From the IMG/VR virus record IMGVR_UViG_3300044732_000268, positions 1 through 31,837 of that record: a stretch of DNA of 31,837 nt; one strand, given 5' to 3'. Positions within the stretch are counted from its first letter, which is position 1. Every line of letters begins with the position of its first letter. The position numbers and the translations under genes are program-made. Positions 20,968 through 30,045 of the stretch are shown piece after piece. Source of the stretch: a virus. The notes beneath the pieces are model-generated. The model saw nothing but the letters and a program-made list of their open reading frames with translations. It searched no databases and was not told where the DNA came from.

Positions 20968-23805
20968 TTAGTAGTACGGGGTTTGGCCCTTACTTGATGC
21001 TATACTTCCTTTAACTATTATCACATTGCTACCAGTAACTATATTTCTAAGAAATACAGCAGCACTAACCATATTAGCAACAGGAGCGCCAGACACATTG
21101 AAACTACGACCTATTACTTTAGGTTGATTAGCAACTAATTGAATAGTGTCAAACTCATCAGTACCGCACTCGTAAAATCCAGCGTTAAAGTCAAAGCCTC
21201 TAGTTAGTTGAACTGTAGTATTAGCATCTGATACCATAGTAATGCCCCAACTTGCATTATAAGTCATATTTGAAGGAATTGTTCCTAGTGGAAAATCATC
21301 AAATAATACTTTATACCAGTTGTCTTCTCCATCATTGATAGTAAGAATACTTGCACCGACAGGATTCCAACTTGATGTACTACTTGCACCGTAGTAATTA
21401 TTACCACTAGAACCGGGGTTTATGTTAGATGTACCTTGATACCAGGGATAATAGTTAGTTGCTGCTACTGTTGTACCTGGAACAATTACTGGTATGTTAC
21501 GAGTGCTAGTACTCGTAACACTGACTGGCATAGTGATATTAGCACCACCTGAAATACTAAAGTTATTACCACCAAATCCTTGACTTACTGATAGATTCTT
21601 ATCTAAATTAGTTAATGTAATCGTATTAGCAGTTATATTATTGCCAGTAATAGTGTTTCCCTGAATCTCATTACCAGTAATACCACCAGTGTTAATAGTG
21701 ATACAAGCATTGCTCAACGCTATGAGTGGGGCAGGATTGACAGTAAATTGAGTGTTGCTTAATACGCTTGAAACTATTGTATTAGCAGCAACATTACCAG
21801 TACCTGAAGTAATACTAATGATACCACCAGTTTGCAAGTTAACAATTGGATCTGTTGTTACTAAAGTACCAGTAGAATTGGCATTACACGCTGATTGCGA
21901 TATAGAAGTAGTAACATTAGCCCCTGGCCAAAATATAGCAGCACTTGACAGTGATTGAACACCTACAGTTCTATTTCGTGCAGTAGTAGACCAAAAGATA
22001 TTACCACTCTGTTCAATATCATTGACATTAATTGTATAGTTGCTATTTGGTATTAGAGGTGCACCATTGCTATAGTTAACAGTTGTATAATACAAGTGAT
22101 TTGCAGTATTACTATCAAAACCATAGTTAAAGTCAAGATTCATTGTCAACCCAACATTAGGTACATTAGCACTAACGTTTAAGAAGTTAAGCGTACCAGA
22201 GGCATTTGCTGCAACAATCGGAGTATCTGGTACTGCAATAATGTTAGGATCCTGCAATCCTGTGTTATCTGCTGGAATGAAATCAGTGATATCAAGGTCG
22301 TCATCATAAATGTTTCCGTTGTATTCAAAGCCAGTCAACTTTGCAAATAGATTGCCCTCAGCGTCTTTTTCTTCAATAACATTGCTTACACGAAACAGTT
22401 TGTCCGTCCAGCCATATGTTTCATTGGTAACTCTAATTACATCACCTGCTTCTACTTGAATGCCTGAATAATCAGTTTGTAAAGTGATGATTAAGTCTTC
22501 ACGACCCTGCAAGAGTCTACGAATAGCAATAAACTTAGCCTGAACATAGTTGTTAACTAAGTCGTTCTTAAGACCTAGTTTGTTAATTGGCTCGTTCTCA
22601 CTCAATAAGCCAGGTAAGTCATCTTGCAATGAGATAAAGATAAAGTCTAACTGGTCCTTAATGTTCGTGTTAGGATACTGATACTCTACCTGATTGAATG
22701 TCTGATTTAAATCAGTTGGATTTACTTGAATACCGCTTGTCAAGTTGTTGCTTGTAACACTATACAAATCATTGAATGTAACAGCATCTGGAGTCTCATC
22801 ATACGCTTTGTTGATGACAACTTTCCATTGTCCAGTCAACTCACTATATTGCATCCAACTATCACACGCATCCACCATATCTTGTAAGTTAGCAAGACAG
22901 TTTTGAGTAGTGTCTAACGGGCCGTTGAAGCGATAGCGAACTTGTGTGGTAGTTGGGCCTCCCCCCATTGGAGTGTAAATGATAGGCTTGTCACTATAAT
23001 CGTTTAGCGCAGTTAAACTTGCTGTGTTAATACCTGCAAGAGGCACAGCACAACCATACCTATCACTTAACAAATAGTCTTTGATACAGTCACCGGGCTT
23101 TGTTCTGCTGTTTGTAATCTTAGCAGTAACAGCACCTAATGAAGTTGTACCGGCATCTGAATTGTAGATTACTTTAACAATAACAAACGCAGTGTTAGTC
23201 ATTGCTGCACTTTGACCACCTGCTGTATAGATACCTTGATTCCATCTTTGGTCTAATGGAATCGCTGCATCGCTCATAATGTCAATTGCACTTAGCCCAC
23301 CTGTGTTTGTGCCTGAACTTGAACCATTAGGGAACAAATACATAAACAGATTACCATTAATCTTAGTGTCAACCTCTGCACCACCAGCAGTGTTTGTTGA
23401 CAATGAGGTAACTTGTGCGCCGCTAAGCGTAACTAACTTACCATCATAATAGAGTTGGTCAAATGTAATTGAGTCAGGAATATCGCCCGGCATTGTATTA
23501 GTAACTTCTGCGATTGAAAGACAGTACCACATTGTCTGTAAGTCTGTACTAATCTTAGCGTCTGTGATACTTCCACCAACGAATGCAGTACCGTATACTA
23601 CTGGGAGTTTGTTGTTAGTTGCTGGTGGCAACTGAACTCTTGAACCAGTTACTGCATCTTCTTGCTGTGTGTTTCCACTTTTGCCTCTTGGTGCAATGAG
23701 TTTACTAACAACAAAAGATGCTGCAACAGTAAGCACAGTGGATGCAACTGCGGCAGCGATGCCAGTAAGACCGATTGCAGCGACGATTGCTGTAAAAATT
23801 GCCAT
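20968..23805 (-). CDS. J-like tail tip / host-specificity protein
   Basis: A 945-residue protein in the position of lambda J. The N-terminus has a long hydrophobic stretch (IFTAIVAAIGLTGIAAAVAS, then VLTVAASFVVSKLIAP). It is followed by PVVYGTAFVGGSITD, a pattern common in tail-tip proteins of siphoviruses. The middle (RRLLQGREDLIITLQTDYSG, GDVIRVTNETYGWTDKLFRV) matches the hub domains, followed by fibronectin-like and Asn/Thr-rich segments. It closes the tail tube and binds the receptor or anchors the fibres. The gene directly follows the GNAT gene with only one base between. Confidence 0.85.
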   Translation of the reverse strand: MAIFTAIVAAIGLTGIAAAVASTVLTVAASFVVSKLIAPRGKSGNTQQEDAVTGSRVQLPPATNNKLPVVYGTAFVGGSITDAKISTDLQTMWYCLSIAEVTNTMPGDIPDSITFDQLYYDGKLVTLSGAQVTSLSTNTAGGAEVDTKINGNLFMYLFPNGSSSGTNTGGLSAIDIMSDAAIPLDQRWNQGIYTAGGQSAAMTNTAFVIVKVIYNSDAGTTSLGAVTAKITNSRTKPGDCIKDYLLSDRYGCAVPLAGINTASLTALNDYSDKPIIYTPMGGGPTTTQVRYRFNGPLDTTQNCLANLQDMVDACDSWMQYSELTGQWKVVINKAYDETPDAVTFNDLYSVTSNNLTSGIQVNPTDLNQTFNQVEYQYPNTNIKDQLDFIFISLQDDLPGLLSENEPINKLGLKNDLVNNYVQAKFIAIRRLLQGREDLIITLQTDYSGIQVEAGDVIRVTNETYGWTDKLFRVSNVIEEKDAEGNLFAKLTGFEYNGNIYDDDLDITDFIPADNTGLQDPNIIAVPDTPIVAANASGTLNFLNVSANVPNVGLTMNLDFNYGFDSNTANHLYYTTVNYSNGAPLIPNSNYTINVNDIEQSGNIFWSTTARNRTVGVQSLSSAAIFWPGANVTTSISQSACNANSTGTLVTTDPIVNLQTGGIISITSGTGNVAANTIVSSVLSNTQFTVNPAPLIALSNACITINTGGITGNEIQGNTITGNNITANTITLTNLDKNLSVSQGFGGNNFSISGGANITMPVSVTSTSTRNIPVIVPGTTVAATNYYPWYQGTSNINPGSSGNNYYGASSTSSWNPVGASILTINDGEDNWYKVLFDDFPLGTIPSNMTYNASWGITMVSDANTTVQLTRGFDFNAGFYECGTDEFDTIQLVANQPKVIGRSFNVSGAPVANMVSAAVFLRNIVTGSNVIIVKGSIASSKGQTPYY

Positions 23806-23806
23806 A

Positions 23807-24262
23807 TTATACTCCTGCTACCCAGACTTCTTCGGTCTTCTTGAATCCAAACTTCTCAAACTTTAAGTCAGGTGAATTAACCATCTTGACCATACTGTAA
23901 GCAGTGATTCTACCGTTGTCTACCATCTCATCACTCTCTTTTACATACTGTGCAAGTAATCTGTAACCAGCAGTTGAACCACGATATTCTTCGTCAACCC
24001 AGTATACGATTTCTCGCAATACTCTTGTGTCTGGGTCCCAAATTAATGAGTCAATCATACCAATCAGTATCCCTGCTAGTTTACCGTCTTTCTCAGCAAC
24101 TAATGCAAGTCCACGACCTGCCATTATGTGAGCGTACACAGTAGCAACATAGTCACTGTTACTGAAGTTATTGCTTATTGTTGTTGGCCCCTTTAACTTG
24201 AAACGATGTAACATTTCTAAGATTTCTGGGAAGTCAAACTTGTTTGCGTGTCGTATTTTCAT
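23807..24262 (-). CDS. GNAT-family acetyltransferase in the tail operon
   Basis: A 151-residue GNAT fold protein. The acetyl-CoA loop is visible as EYRGSTAGYRLL at 92-103, preceded by the beta-4 strand IVYWVDE. The end, FEKFGFKKTEEVWV, is the usual final motif. It transfers an acetyl group, probably to an amine of a protein or small molecule. It is placed between the L-like and J-like tail genes, the slot occupied in lambda by the NlpC/P60-type protein K. It may modify a tail component or be an unrelated passenger. Starts in a TAATG overlap. Confidence 0.85.
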   Translation of the reverse strand: MKIRHANKFDFPEILEMLHRFKLKGPTTISNNFSNSDYVATVYAHIMAGRGLALVAEKDGKLAGILIGMIDSLIWDPDTRVLREIVYWVDEEYRGSTAGYRLLAQYVKESDEMVDNGRITAYSMVKMVNSPDLKFEKFGFKKTEEVWVAGV

Positions 24263-24957
24263 TAGTACTGGTTCACATCACGCATAAAGCCAGCGTCACG
24301 ACCACCGCCTCCGCCACCAAATCCACCAGTGCTACTTGAACTTGATGCTGCTTTCTTCTTAGCATCCATACCAAAGTCAAATGTCTGGTCAGCAATACTA
24401 TAAACATTGTTCATAGAACTATCTGTTGAGTTGAATACTTGCCAACTACTTTTGTTTGTCTTACGACCCGCAATACGATTCTCAAGAACAGTCTTATAAC
24501 TACTTGCGTTAACTGAAACAACAAAGTTATCAGTAGGACCATTGAAGTTAGTTTCTAAGTCTTCTGCAATACCGTAACTAGTAACAATGCCTGTAAATCT
24601 AGGATATGTATTTGTTAGAATATAGTTAGCATCATAGAATCCGCGAATGATTTCTAACTTGCTGCCCTTTAGTTTAGTACCTAATACAATTGCGATATTG
24701 TTTCCGCTGATGCCTGACAATGCCATACTTGTATCTGCTGATGTAACACGCAAGTCTCTTGGCTGAGTACCAACTGATAACAAACCACCAAGTGGTAAGT
24801 AAGTTGTACCGTCAATGACTACATTACTGTAAGCAGTACTGAAAGTATGAACAGTGACATTTGCAATGTTTCCATACTCGTTATAAATTGTTAACTTCAC
24901 AAACTCCGCAGTATTAATACTGGGCGGGCTATTTGCTACTTCTGGGATATTATCCAT
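24262..24957 (-). CDS. Minor tail protein (L-like position)
   Basis: A 231-residue protein between the distal tail protein and the GNAT gene. The central portion is beta-rich (LRVTSADTSMALSGISGNNI, then KLEIIRGFYDANYIL). A conserved-looking NRIAGRKTNKSSWQ is followed by DQTFDFGMD, a pattern often seen near the end of phage tail-tip assembly proteins. The C-terminus is a Ser/Gly run (SSSSSTGGFGGGGGGRD). It likely joins the hub of the tail tip. The assignment rests on gene order and overall pattern. Confidence 0.7.
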   Translation of the reverse strand: MDNIPEVANSPPSINTAEFVKLTIYNEYGNIANVTVHTFSTAYSNVVIDGTTYLPLGGLLSVGTQPRDLRVTSADTSMALSGISGNNIAIVLGTKLKGSKLEIIRGFYDANYILTNTYPRFTGIVTSYGIAEDLETNFNGPTDNFVVSVNASSYKTVLENRIAGRKTNKSSWQVFNSTDSSMNNVYSIADQTFDFGMDAKKKAASSSSSTGGFGGGGGGRDAGFMRDVNQY

Positions 24958-24968
24958 TCATTTGTTCC

Positions 24969-25655
24969 TTATGCTGTTGCAACCCATTCATACAAGTTGA
25001 ATGAGTCACTGAATTCAATTAATGCGTTATTGATTGTTACACCATTTTCTCTTGCTGCACCACCCGGTACTAACTTGTAAGTAGGCATATTAGGGCAGAA
25101 CATATAAAAACTACACGCATTACCTGCAATAATGTTTTCTCCTGCTACGACTCCTGTAATAATGTTGGGTCTATTAGTCGTTACAGTAACAGTTGCATCA
25201 TTTCCTCTTGTTACTTGCGTAGTGCTTGTGAACGGGAATGTATAATTACCAATCTGTATCAAATCATTTGGTTCAAATAATACACGAGTTGCACTAATTG
25301 CTGGAAGATTAGTCAATACTAATTGATTTCCGACAAAACTTTGAACTGTCATAGTATTGACTTGCGTAGTGCTTAAACTACCTTGATATTTGAATATCCA
25401 AGATAAGCAAGGGTTGTTACCGAATGTCACAACTTGTGGTGTATTACGGTCTAATGTATCAAGTTGTTCTAGCAATGCTCTTGCTTGATAGTAACGCAAA
25501 CTTGAAGGCATATCTAACACAAAACGCCAAGGGTTAAATGTTGGAGTTTGACTTGTTCTTGGTGACTCGTTGCGAGTGTACTGAATACCAACCATCTTAC
25601 GACGGTCAATATTCAATCCATTGCATCTGTCAATTATTGTTTGTAATCCTGACAT
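24969..25655 (-). CDS. Distal/minor tail protein (M-like position)
   Basis: A 228-residue protein directly after the tape measure. It opens with MSGLQTIIDRCNGLNIDRRK and a segment FNPWRFVLDMPSSLRYYQAR. A beta-rich insertion (120-180) and a C-terminal beta segment (IEFSDSFNLYEWVATA) follow. This resembles distal-tail proteins, which form the ring at the tail end and carry the hub. No catalytic motif is seen. Gene order after the tape measure is the main support. Confidence 0.72.
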   Translation of the reverse strand: MSGLQTIIDRCNGLNIDRRKMVGIQYTRNESPRTSQTPTFNPWRFVLDMPSSLRYYQARALLEQLDTLDRNTPQVVTFGNNPCLSWIFKYQGSLSTTQVNTMTVQSFVGNQLVLTNLPAISATRVLFEPNDLIQIGNYTFPFTSTTQVTRGNDATVTVTTNRPNIITGVVAGENIIAGNACSFYMFCPNMPTYKLVPGGAARENGVTINNALIEFSDSFNLYEWVATA

Positions 25656-25666
25656 AATTGTTCCTA

Positions 25667-28369
25667 TTAACCTCCGTATGGCATTTCTTTACGAGCCATC
25701 ATTGATGCTCCAAGTAAAGACTTGCGATTCTCAACAAACATTTGTGCTACTGAACGACTGTCAATTGCGCTAATGTTGTTAGTGATATAATTGTTAGTAA
25801 CTGTTGCACCCATTCCAGAATCAGCACCTGCATTCTTATTCATTGATGCATTAGTCATAATAGAACCAGCACTGTTAGGTACAAATAGTTCTGGACCTTG
25901 CTCACCAACGACATATGGCTTGTTTGCCATAACAGGACCACCTGCCGCTTTACCAAGGATTGCTCCACCAATCATTGTAAATAACTTAGTAACCGCAGCC
26001 TTCAATGCAATCTTAGCAAGGTCAGCGATGACAGATTTAGCAAAGTCACCAAACTTAAGTTTACCAGTATCAACAAAGTTGTCAAGTGCGTTACCCATAT
26101 TACTGAATAGGCTGTTAAGTCCTTCAACTGCGGTAACTGCTGGGTCAACACTGCGCTCTAATTCATCAAATCTTGCCTTCAATGCGCCTTCAACATCAGT
26201 TCGTGCTGCTTGTCTCTTAAGTTCTACAAGTTTCTTTTGTGCGTCTGCTTGATCTTTGGCTGCTTTTTGCTGTTCAGCAGTAAGTGCTTGAAGATTAGCA
26301 AGTTGATTTGCATAACGAGCCTCACCAATCTTAAGTCTTTCAGCATCAAGGTCACGCAATTTTGTTTGATAATCAAGTTCAATCTCACGCAATTTTTGTT
26401 GTAGTTCTAACTGTGCTGTGGCATTCTCAAGATTATCACCGTACAATCCAACTAACTGCAATTGGTCTTCAAGATTTTGTAGTGCAACTTTGTTGCTGGC
26501 TGCTAGATTTTGAAGTTCTATCAATCCATTGGCTTTTTCACGCTCAATGTTTACGGCTTGAATTGCTTGTAATGTTTGTTCTGATGCTGCAAGTTCTGCG
26601 GCTGCTGCTTCGTTGACTGCAACAATCTGCTGCTGAACAAGAGCCAATGCCTCTGCTTTGCCCTTCTTATTAAGGTCTTCGCTTTCATTGATTTCTGTTT
26701 GTTTTGCTGCAAGGTCAGCAAGAGCAGTTTTTTGTTCTTTTAATATATCGCGGCGTTGAGTTTCTAGTGCAACTTGGTCTTCGCTCATAGTCATTGACTT
26801 AAGTTGGAACTGTAAGTCTTCTATTCTTGCTGCTGAACTTTCTTTGAATGCAGCGGTAATCTCAATAATAGCCTTCTTAACATCTCTAAGAGCGTTTGCA
26901 TAATCTTTAGCAGACTTTCCTGCAGCCTTACCAACATCATCCTTTGGACTAATCTTAGTACTTGCATCACCAAATACATCGTTTTTACCTGTTTTGGGTG
27001 GAGCAGATGCTGCTTGACTGCCCCAATTAGATCCGCCTCTAACCTTTTTCGGATCTGCTGCCATAATATCTATTTTGATACCGGCAAGTCCAGCAAGCCA
27101 GGTAGCAAACTGTTTCATTTTATACCAAAGTTTATTAATCAATGGCATTACATATTCGTCAATGATGCTGAAGCCAAAGAACTTCTTAACTAGGAAGTCA
27201 ACTGCTTGAGCAACAGCCATTACAATACCGATCCAGCCAGCGAATCTAAATGCAATTCTAAGAACATTTCCTAGGATAGCAAATACTGAGAATAGTACTT
27301 GTAATACACGAGAAAATGCTTTACCTAATACGCCAGCATTTTTAGCAGCAACCATAATTTGACCAGTTGCCTTAGTGAAAGGACCAAAAGCCATCGTGAT
27401 ACCGGTAACACTATTTTTAATGCCCTTAAAGTTACGAGCCATAAGTCCCATTGCACTACCACTGGCCATTGCTCTAAATGCAGTTGAAACGCCGTTAATT
27501 GAGGCAGCAATACCTCGCATTACTAATGCATTTTTACCTAATGTAAGGAATGCAATACCAGCATACAATATAATTTCAGTAAGGTCTTTAATAGTTGCTG
27601 CTAATGCGTTAACATCGTTAGTTAATGTTAACAAATCTTTAATCATATCAGCAAAGACTTTACCAGCACCTTCAGAATTAGCCATCTCATCAAATGCAAT
27701 TGCCATTGCAGTCTTAAGATTGTTAAGTGCTTGCATCGCTGTAGGTACAGAACGAGCAAAAGCATCATCAATTGCTTGCTTGTTGTTCTGCATAGCACGA
27801 ACAAAGATATCACTAGTAATTTTACCTTCACTACCGAGTTTTCTTAATTCACCGATAGTAACGCCAAGTTCATCTGCCATTGCCTTTGATACAACTGGCA
27901 TATTTTCAAGAACAGAACGAAGTTCGTCACCTTGGAAACGACCAGACTGTAATGCTTGACCTAACTGTAATAGAGCACCAGCAGATTCTTGGGCACTCAT
28001 CCCAGTCATTGACATTGATTTTGCTAGTGATTCAGTAATATCACTTGTTTCTTGCTGTGAAATGCCTAAATCTTTAGCAGCACGAGCAATTCTAAAGTAA
28101 AGATCACCAGTTTCTTGTAGTGGTGCACGAGCAGCGCCAGCAATCTTAGTGATATCATTAAACATTGAACCAACAAGTGCTTGGTCACCAGTAAGTGAAC
28201 GCAACTTGTTCTGTAATCCAACAATACTATCACCAAATGCTACAATCTCACCAACAGCAAAACCACCAGCAATGGCAGCACCTAAGCCACCAAGACTCTT
28301 TTCAAGCGAACCAATGCTACTTCTTGCGCTTTTGGTATCAACATCAACTGTATATTTCAAACTGGCCAT
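25667..28369 (-). CDS. Tail tape measure protein
   Basis: A 900-residue protein. The N-terminal 200 residues match the tape measure N-terminal domain (GLQNKLRSLTGDQALVGSMF; ETSDITESLAKSMSMTGMSA; LGSEGKITSDIFVRAMQNNK). A hydrophobic block lies at about 350-395 (IAFRFAGWIGIVMAVAQAV) and suits membrane insertion during DNA entry. Residues about 500-740 are Ala/Glu/Lys/Gln-rich coiled coil. The end has the typical GGPVMANKPYVVGEQGPELF. It sets tail length; at about 0.15 nm per residue, 900 residues would give roughly 135 nm. No lytic enzyme domain is visible. Confidence 0.95.
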   Translation of the reverse strand: MASLKYTVDVDTKSARSSIGSLEKSLGGLGAAIAGGFAVGEIVAFGDSIVGLQNKLRSLTGDQALVGSMFNDITKIAGAARAPLQETGDLYFRIARAAKDLGISQQETSDITESLAKSMSMTGMSAQESAGALLQLGQALQSGRFQGDELRSVLENMPVVSKAMADELGVTIGELRKLGSEGKITSDIFVRAMQNNKQAIDDAFARSVPTAMQALNNLKTAMAIAFDEMANSEGAGKVFADMIKDLLTLTNDVNALAATIKDLTEIILYAGIAFLTLGKNALVMRGIAASINGVSTAFRAMASGSAMGLMARNFKGIKNSVTGITMAFGPFTKATGQIMVAAKNAGVLGKAFSRVLQVLFSVFAILGNVLRIAFRFAGWIGIVMAVAQAVDFLVKKFFGFSIIDEYVMPLINKLWYKMKQFATWLAGLAGIKIDIMAADPKKVRGGSNWGSQAASAPPKTGKNDVFGDASTKISPKDDVGKAAGKSAKDYANALRDVKKAIIEITAAFKESSAARIEDLQFQLKSMTMSEDQVALETQRRDILKEQKTALADLAAKQTEINESEDLNKKGKAEALALVQQQIVAVNEAAAAELAASEQTLQAIQAVNIEREKANGLIELQNLAASNKVALQNLEDQLQLVGLYGDNLENATAQLELQQKLREIELDYQTKLRDLDAERLKIGEARYANQLANLQALTAEQQKAAKDQADAQKKLVELKRQAARTDVEGALKARFDELERSVDPAVTAVEGLNSLFSNMGNALDNFVDTGKLKFGDFAKSVIADLAKIALKAAVTKLFTMIGGAILGKAAGGPVMANKPYVVGEQGPELFVPNSAGSIMTNASMNKNAGADSGMGATVTNNYITNNISAIDSRSVAQMFVENRKSLLGASMMARKEMPYGG

Positions 28370-28380
28370 ACTTTATTACC

Positions 28381-28677
28381 TTATTTTTTACGCATTATTG
28401 CTTTAACACGCTTGGTGATGTATTCTTCTGTAGGCTTGCTCATACCTTCAGGTGCTTGACGACTTCTACCAGCATCTAACTCGGTTGCATATTTGTAATC
28501 TGCTTTGATTACTTCCCCCTGCAACCGAGTTCTACGACGAGCATTGCCTGTTTTAATAGGTGTTTCACCTTTAAAGACTTTATGCGCTTCTTCTGGTAAC
28601 TTATCAAGGGCAGCAGTGATGCGTCTAAGACTAGGTGTCATAGTATTCTTAACTAGTTTAAGTCTTACTCGTCCCAC
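28381..28677 (-). CDS. HK97 gp10-like tail component
   Basis: A 98-residue basic protein. The pattern TPIKTGNARRRTRLQGEVIK, then YKYATELDAGRSRQAPEGMS matches the HK97-gp10/tail-completion family (TPVKTGxLRxS ... YA..VE.G ... aP..m). These proteins usually lie before the major tail gene. Here it lies between the tail chaperone and tape measure, an unusual place. It begins 20 nt inside the chaperone gene in another frame. The C-terminus, KRVKAIMRKK, is strongly basic. Confidence 0.75.
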   Translation of the reverse strand: MGRVRLKLVKNTMTPSLRRITAALDKLPEEAHKVFKGETPIKTGNARRRTRLQGEVIKADYKYATELDAGRSRQAPEGMSKPTEEYITKRVKAIMRKK

Positions 28678-28933
28678 TGTTTTCTTTACCCTTGTTGTAT
28701 ATTTTCAACAGATCCTCTGTTGTGTAATTGTCTATGGGTTCTTGACCCTTGTTCATTGCTTTCTTGTGATGATACTGTTCGTAAGTCATTGCTGCGTCAA
28801 TAATGTACAAATCAAATGTGTTTGCATCTTTCATTATTTCGCTTGGTAGTTTACCGTAGCGTTTTGCTAGTCCATCAATTTGCATAATGGATAGCATTTT
28901 CTGACTCTTTACGTCAAGTTCATCACCTGTTAC
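28658..28933 (-). CDS. Tail assembly chaperone, T part reached by -1 frameshift
   Basis: The frame runs open from the slippery site (28933) to 28658, giving 91 residues after the shift. Residues after the slip read VTGDELDVKSQKMLSIM and then a helical domain (KRYGKLPSEIMKDANTFDLY). An internal ATG at 28897 has no clear Shine-Dalgarno, so separate expression seems less likely. In lambda-like phages the G-T fusion binds the tape measure and recruits tail tube protein during assembly. The full fusion here would be 190 residues. Position just before the tape measure fits. Confidence 0.8.
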   Translation of the reverse strand, partial: VTGDELDVKSQKMLSIMQIDGLAKRYGKLPSEIMKDANTFDLYIIDAAMTYEQYHHKKAMNKGQEPIDNYTTEDLLKIYNKGKENSGTSKT

Positions 28934-29229
28934 TTTCCCAAATGTTCCGTAACCTTCTGAATAACCTTCATCAAGATTGAAGTAGGCAATGTGCTTTCTT
29001 TAGTTAAGATTTCGTTGCCATCTTCATCAAGTACGAGAGTTCTAACAATGTCAAGCAAGCCAGAGATATCGTTTGATTCGCTGAGATTTGCCATTCTTGT
29101 GAACACATCCATAGGTTGACGGTCCCAAGTATAGAATGTTAGGGCTTCTGCGTATTCCTTAATGACTTCTTCATCATCAATTGATACTTCAATTAGTTTG
29201 GGTTTTGCTGCGATTTGTGAAAGTTTCAT
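28930..29229 (-). CDS. Tail assembly chaperone, G part
   Basis: A 99-residue protein with AAGGAG before its ATG. It is mostly helical with acidic surfaces (DDEEVIKEYAEALTFYTWDR; SGLLDIVRTLVLDEDGNEIL). It ends HLGK-stop, with the slippery heptamer GGGAAAG over its last codons. Non-shifted translation gives the G protein; a fraction of ribosomes continue into the T frame. It lies between the small gene after the major tail protein and the tape measure, as in other siphoviruses. Confidence 0.82.
   Translation of the reverse strand: MKLSQIAAKPKLIEVSIDDEEVIKEYAEALTFYTWDRQPMDVFTRMANLSESNDISGLLDIVRTLVLDEDGNEILTKESTLPTSILMKVIQKVTEHLGK
28933..28939 (-). promoter_or_regulatory. Programmed -1 frameshift slippery site (GGGAAAG)
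   Basis: In the G frame the codons read TTG GGA AAG TAA, so the heptamer is G GGA AAG in the correct X XXY YYZ phase. This is the same heptamer used by lambda G/GT. The stop codon follows immediately, and the -1 frame is open for 91 codons. Confidence 0.9.
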
Positions 29230-29261
29230 TTGTTTTCTCCTTAATTTGTTTTCACTAGTAT

Positions 29262-29447
29262 TTAGTTAGAGTCTTTTGATTCTAACAGTTGGTTGAGCAA
29301 TGCAAGACGGAATGTTTGCTTTGCTTTTAATTGTTTAATAGTTGCCTGCATATTGTCTAACATAGGCATCATCTTTGCTTCATCTGCGATTAGACTACGC
29401 AACTTTTCTTCGTCTGTTTTTAACCAAACAGAGTTATCATCATTCAT
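29262..29447 (-). CDS. Small coiled-coil protein between major tail and chaperone genes
   Basis: A 61-residue helical protein (KLRSLIADEAKMMPMLDNMQ, then QLKAKQTFRLALLNQLLESK). I chose ATG 29445-29447 because AGGA lies 7 nt upstream. The more upstream ATG (29462) has no ribosome site and abuts the preceding hairpin. Its place between the major tail protein and the chaperone is often occupied by a small tail-assembly protein in siphoviruses. Function unknown. Its stop codon lies in a TAAATACTAG variant of the recurring gene-end element. Confidence 0.7.
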   Translation of the reverse strand: MNDDNSVWLKTDEEKLRSLIADEAKMMPMLDNMQATIKQLKAKQTFRLALLNQLLESKDSN

Positions 29448-29473
29448 TATTCTGTCCTTCATTTGTTAATAAA

Positions 29474-29497
29474 GGGAGCACCTGTGTAGATGCTCCC
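29474..29497 (-). terminator. Hairpin after the major tail protein gene
   Basis: GGGAGCA (29474-29480) pairs with TGCTCCC (29491-29497). On the minus strand it is followed by TTTATTAAC. It lies directly after the major tail gene, where partial terminators often keep the tube protein in excess over downstream products. The T-run is short, so read-through is likely. Confidence 0.65.
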
Positions 29498-29522
29498 CAT
29501 ATTGTTATTCTAAGTTACTAAC

Positions 29523-30023
29523 TTAGATAGTTCCGACAGTGAATGAACCATCAACTGCGAGAGTCATTGGTGTCACCCAAACAGGGGCTTCTGGACTTAC
29601 AGTAGGTGCAAGTGCAGAAACATAACCGGTTCCTTGATAGTAGTATGCACCGTTTGAAGATGCGTTACCATTCATAATAATCTTGAACGAAACAGGTGTC
29701 TTGTTCAATGATAGACCGTTTACGCCGCTGAATGTTGCAGCAGTGTTTGGTGTCACGTTAGCATTACCGAAGAAGCCGATAGGGTCAATTACTAGGTTAG
29801 TAGTAATTTCGTTATCTGCTGGGGTAGTAACTTTGTTGGTATCAATTGAACAGAAGTCTGTCCAAGAGAAGATACCGGTTGAGTTGGTAATAGTCACATC
29901 TTGTAAGCAAGTAACGCTTAGCGCAGTGTTTGCAGTAAAAGTATTTGCAGTAACATTGCTAATTGTGGTGCTTAGAATCAGAGTTGGCTGAGTACCAGTG
30001 GTATTTACAGTAATTCTTGCCAT
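29523..30023 (-). CDS. Major tail (tube) protein
   Basis: A 166-residue Thr/Asn/Val-rich protein of all-beta character (LILSTTISNVTANTFTANTA) with an AAGGAG ribosome site. The C-terminal part (APVWVTPMTLAVDGSFTVGT) resembles a small Ig-like or beta-sandwich extension. It lies after the tail terminator and before the chaperones, exactly where tube proteins lie, and is followed by a hairpin that would make its transcript the most abundant. The assignment is from position, size and composition. Confidence 0.78.
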   Translation of the reverse strand: MARITVNTTGTQPTLILSTTISNVTANTFTANTALSVTCLQDVTITNSTGIFSWTDFCSIDTNKVTTPADNEITTNLVIDPIGFFGNANVTPNTAATFSGVNGLSLNKTPVSFKIIMNGNASSNGAYYYQGTGYVSALAPTVSPEAPVWVTPMTLAVDGSFTVGTI

Positions 30024-30045
30024 TATAATTTCTCCTTAGTTGGCG

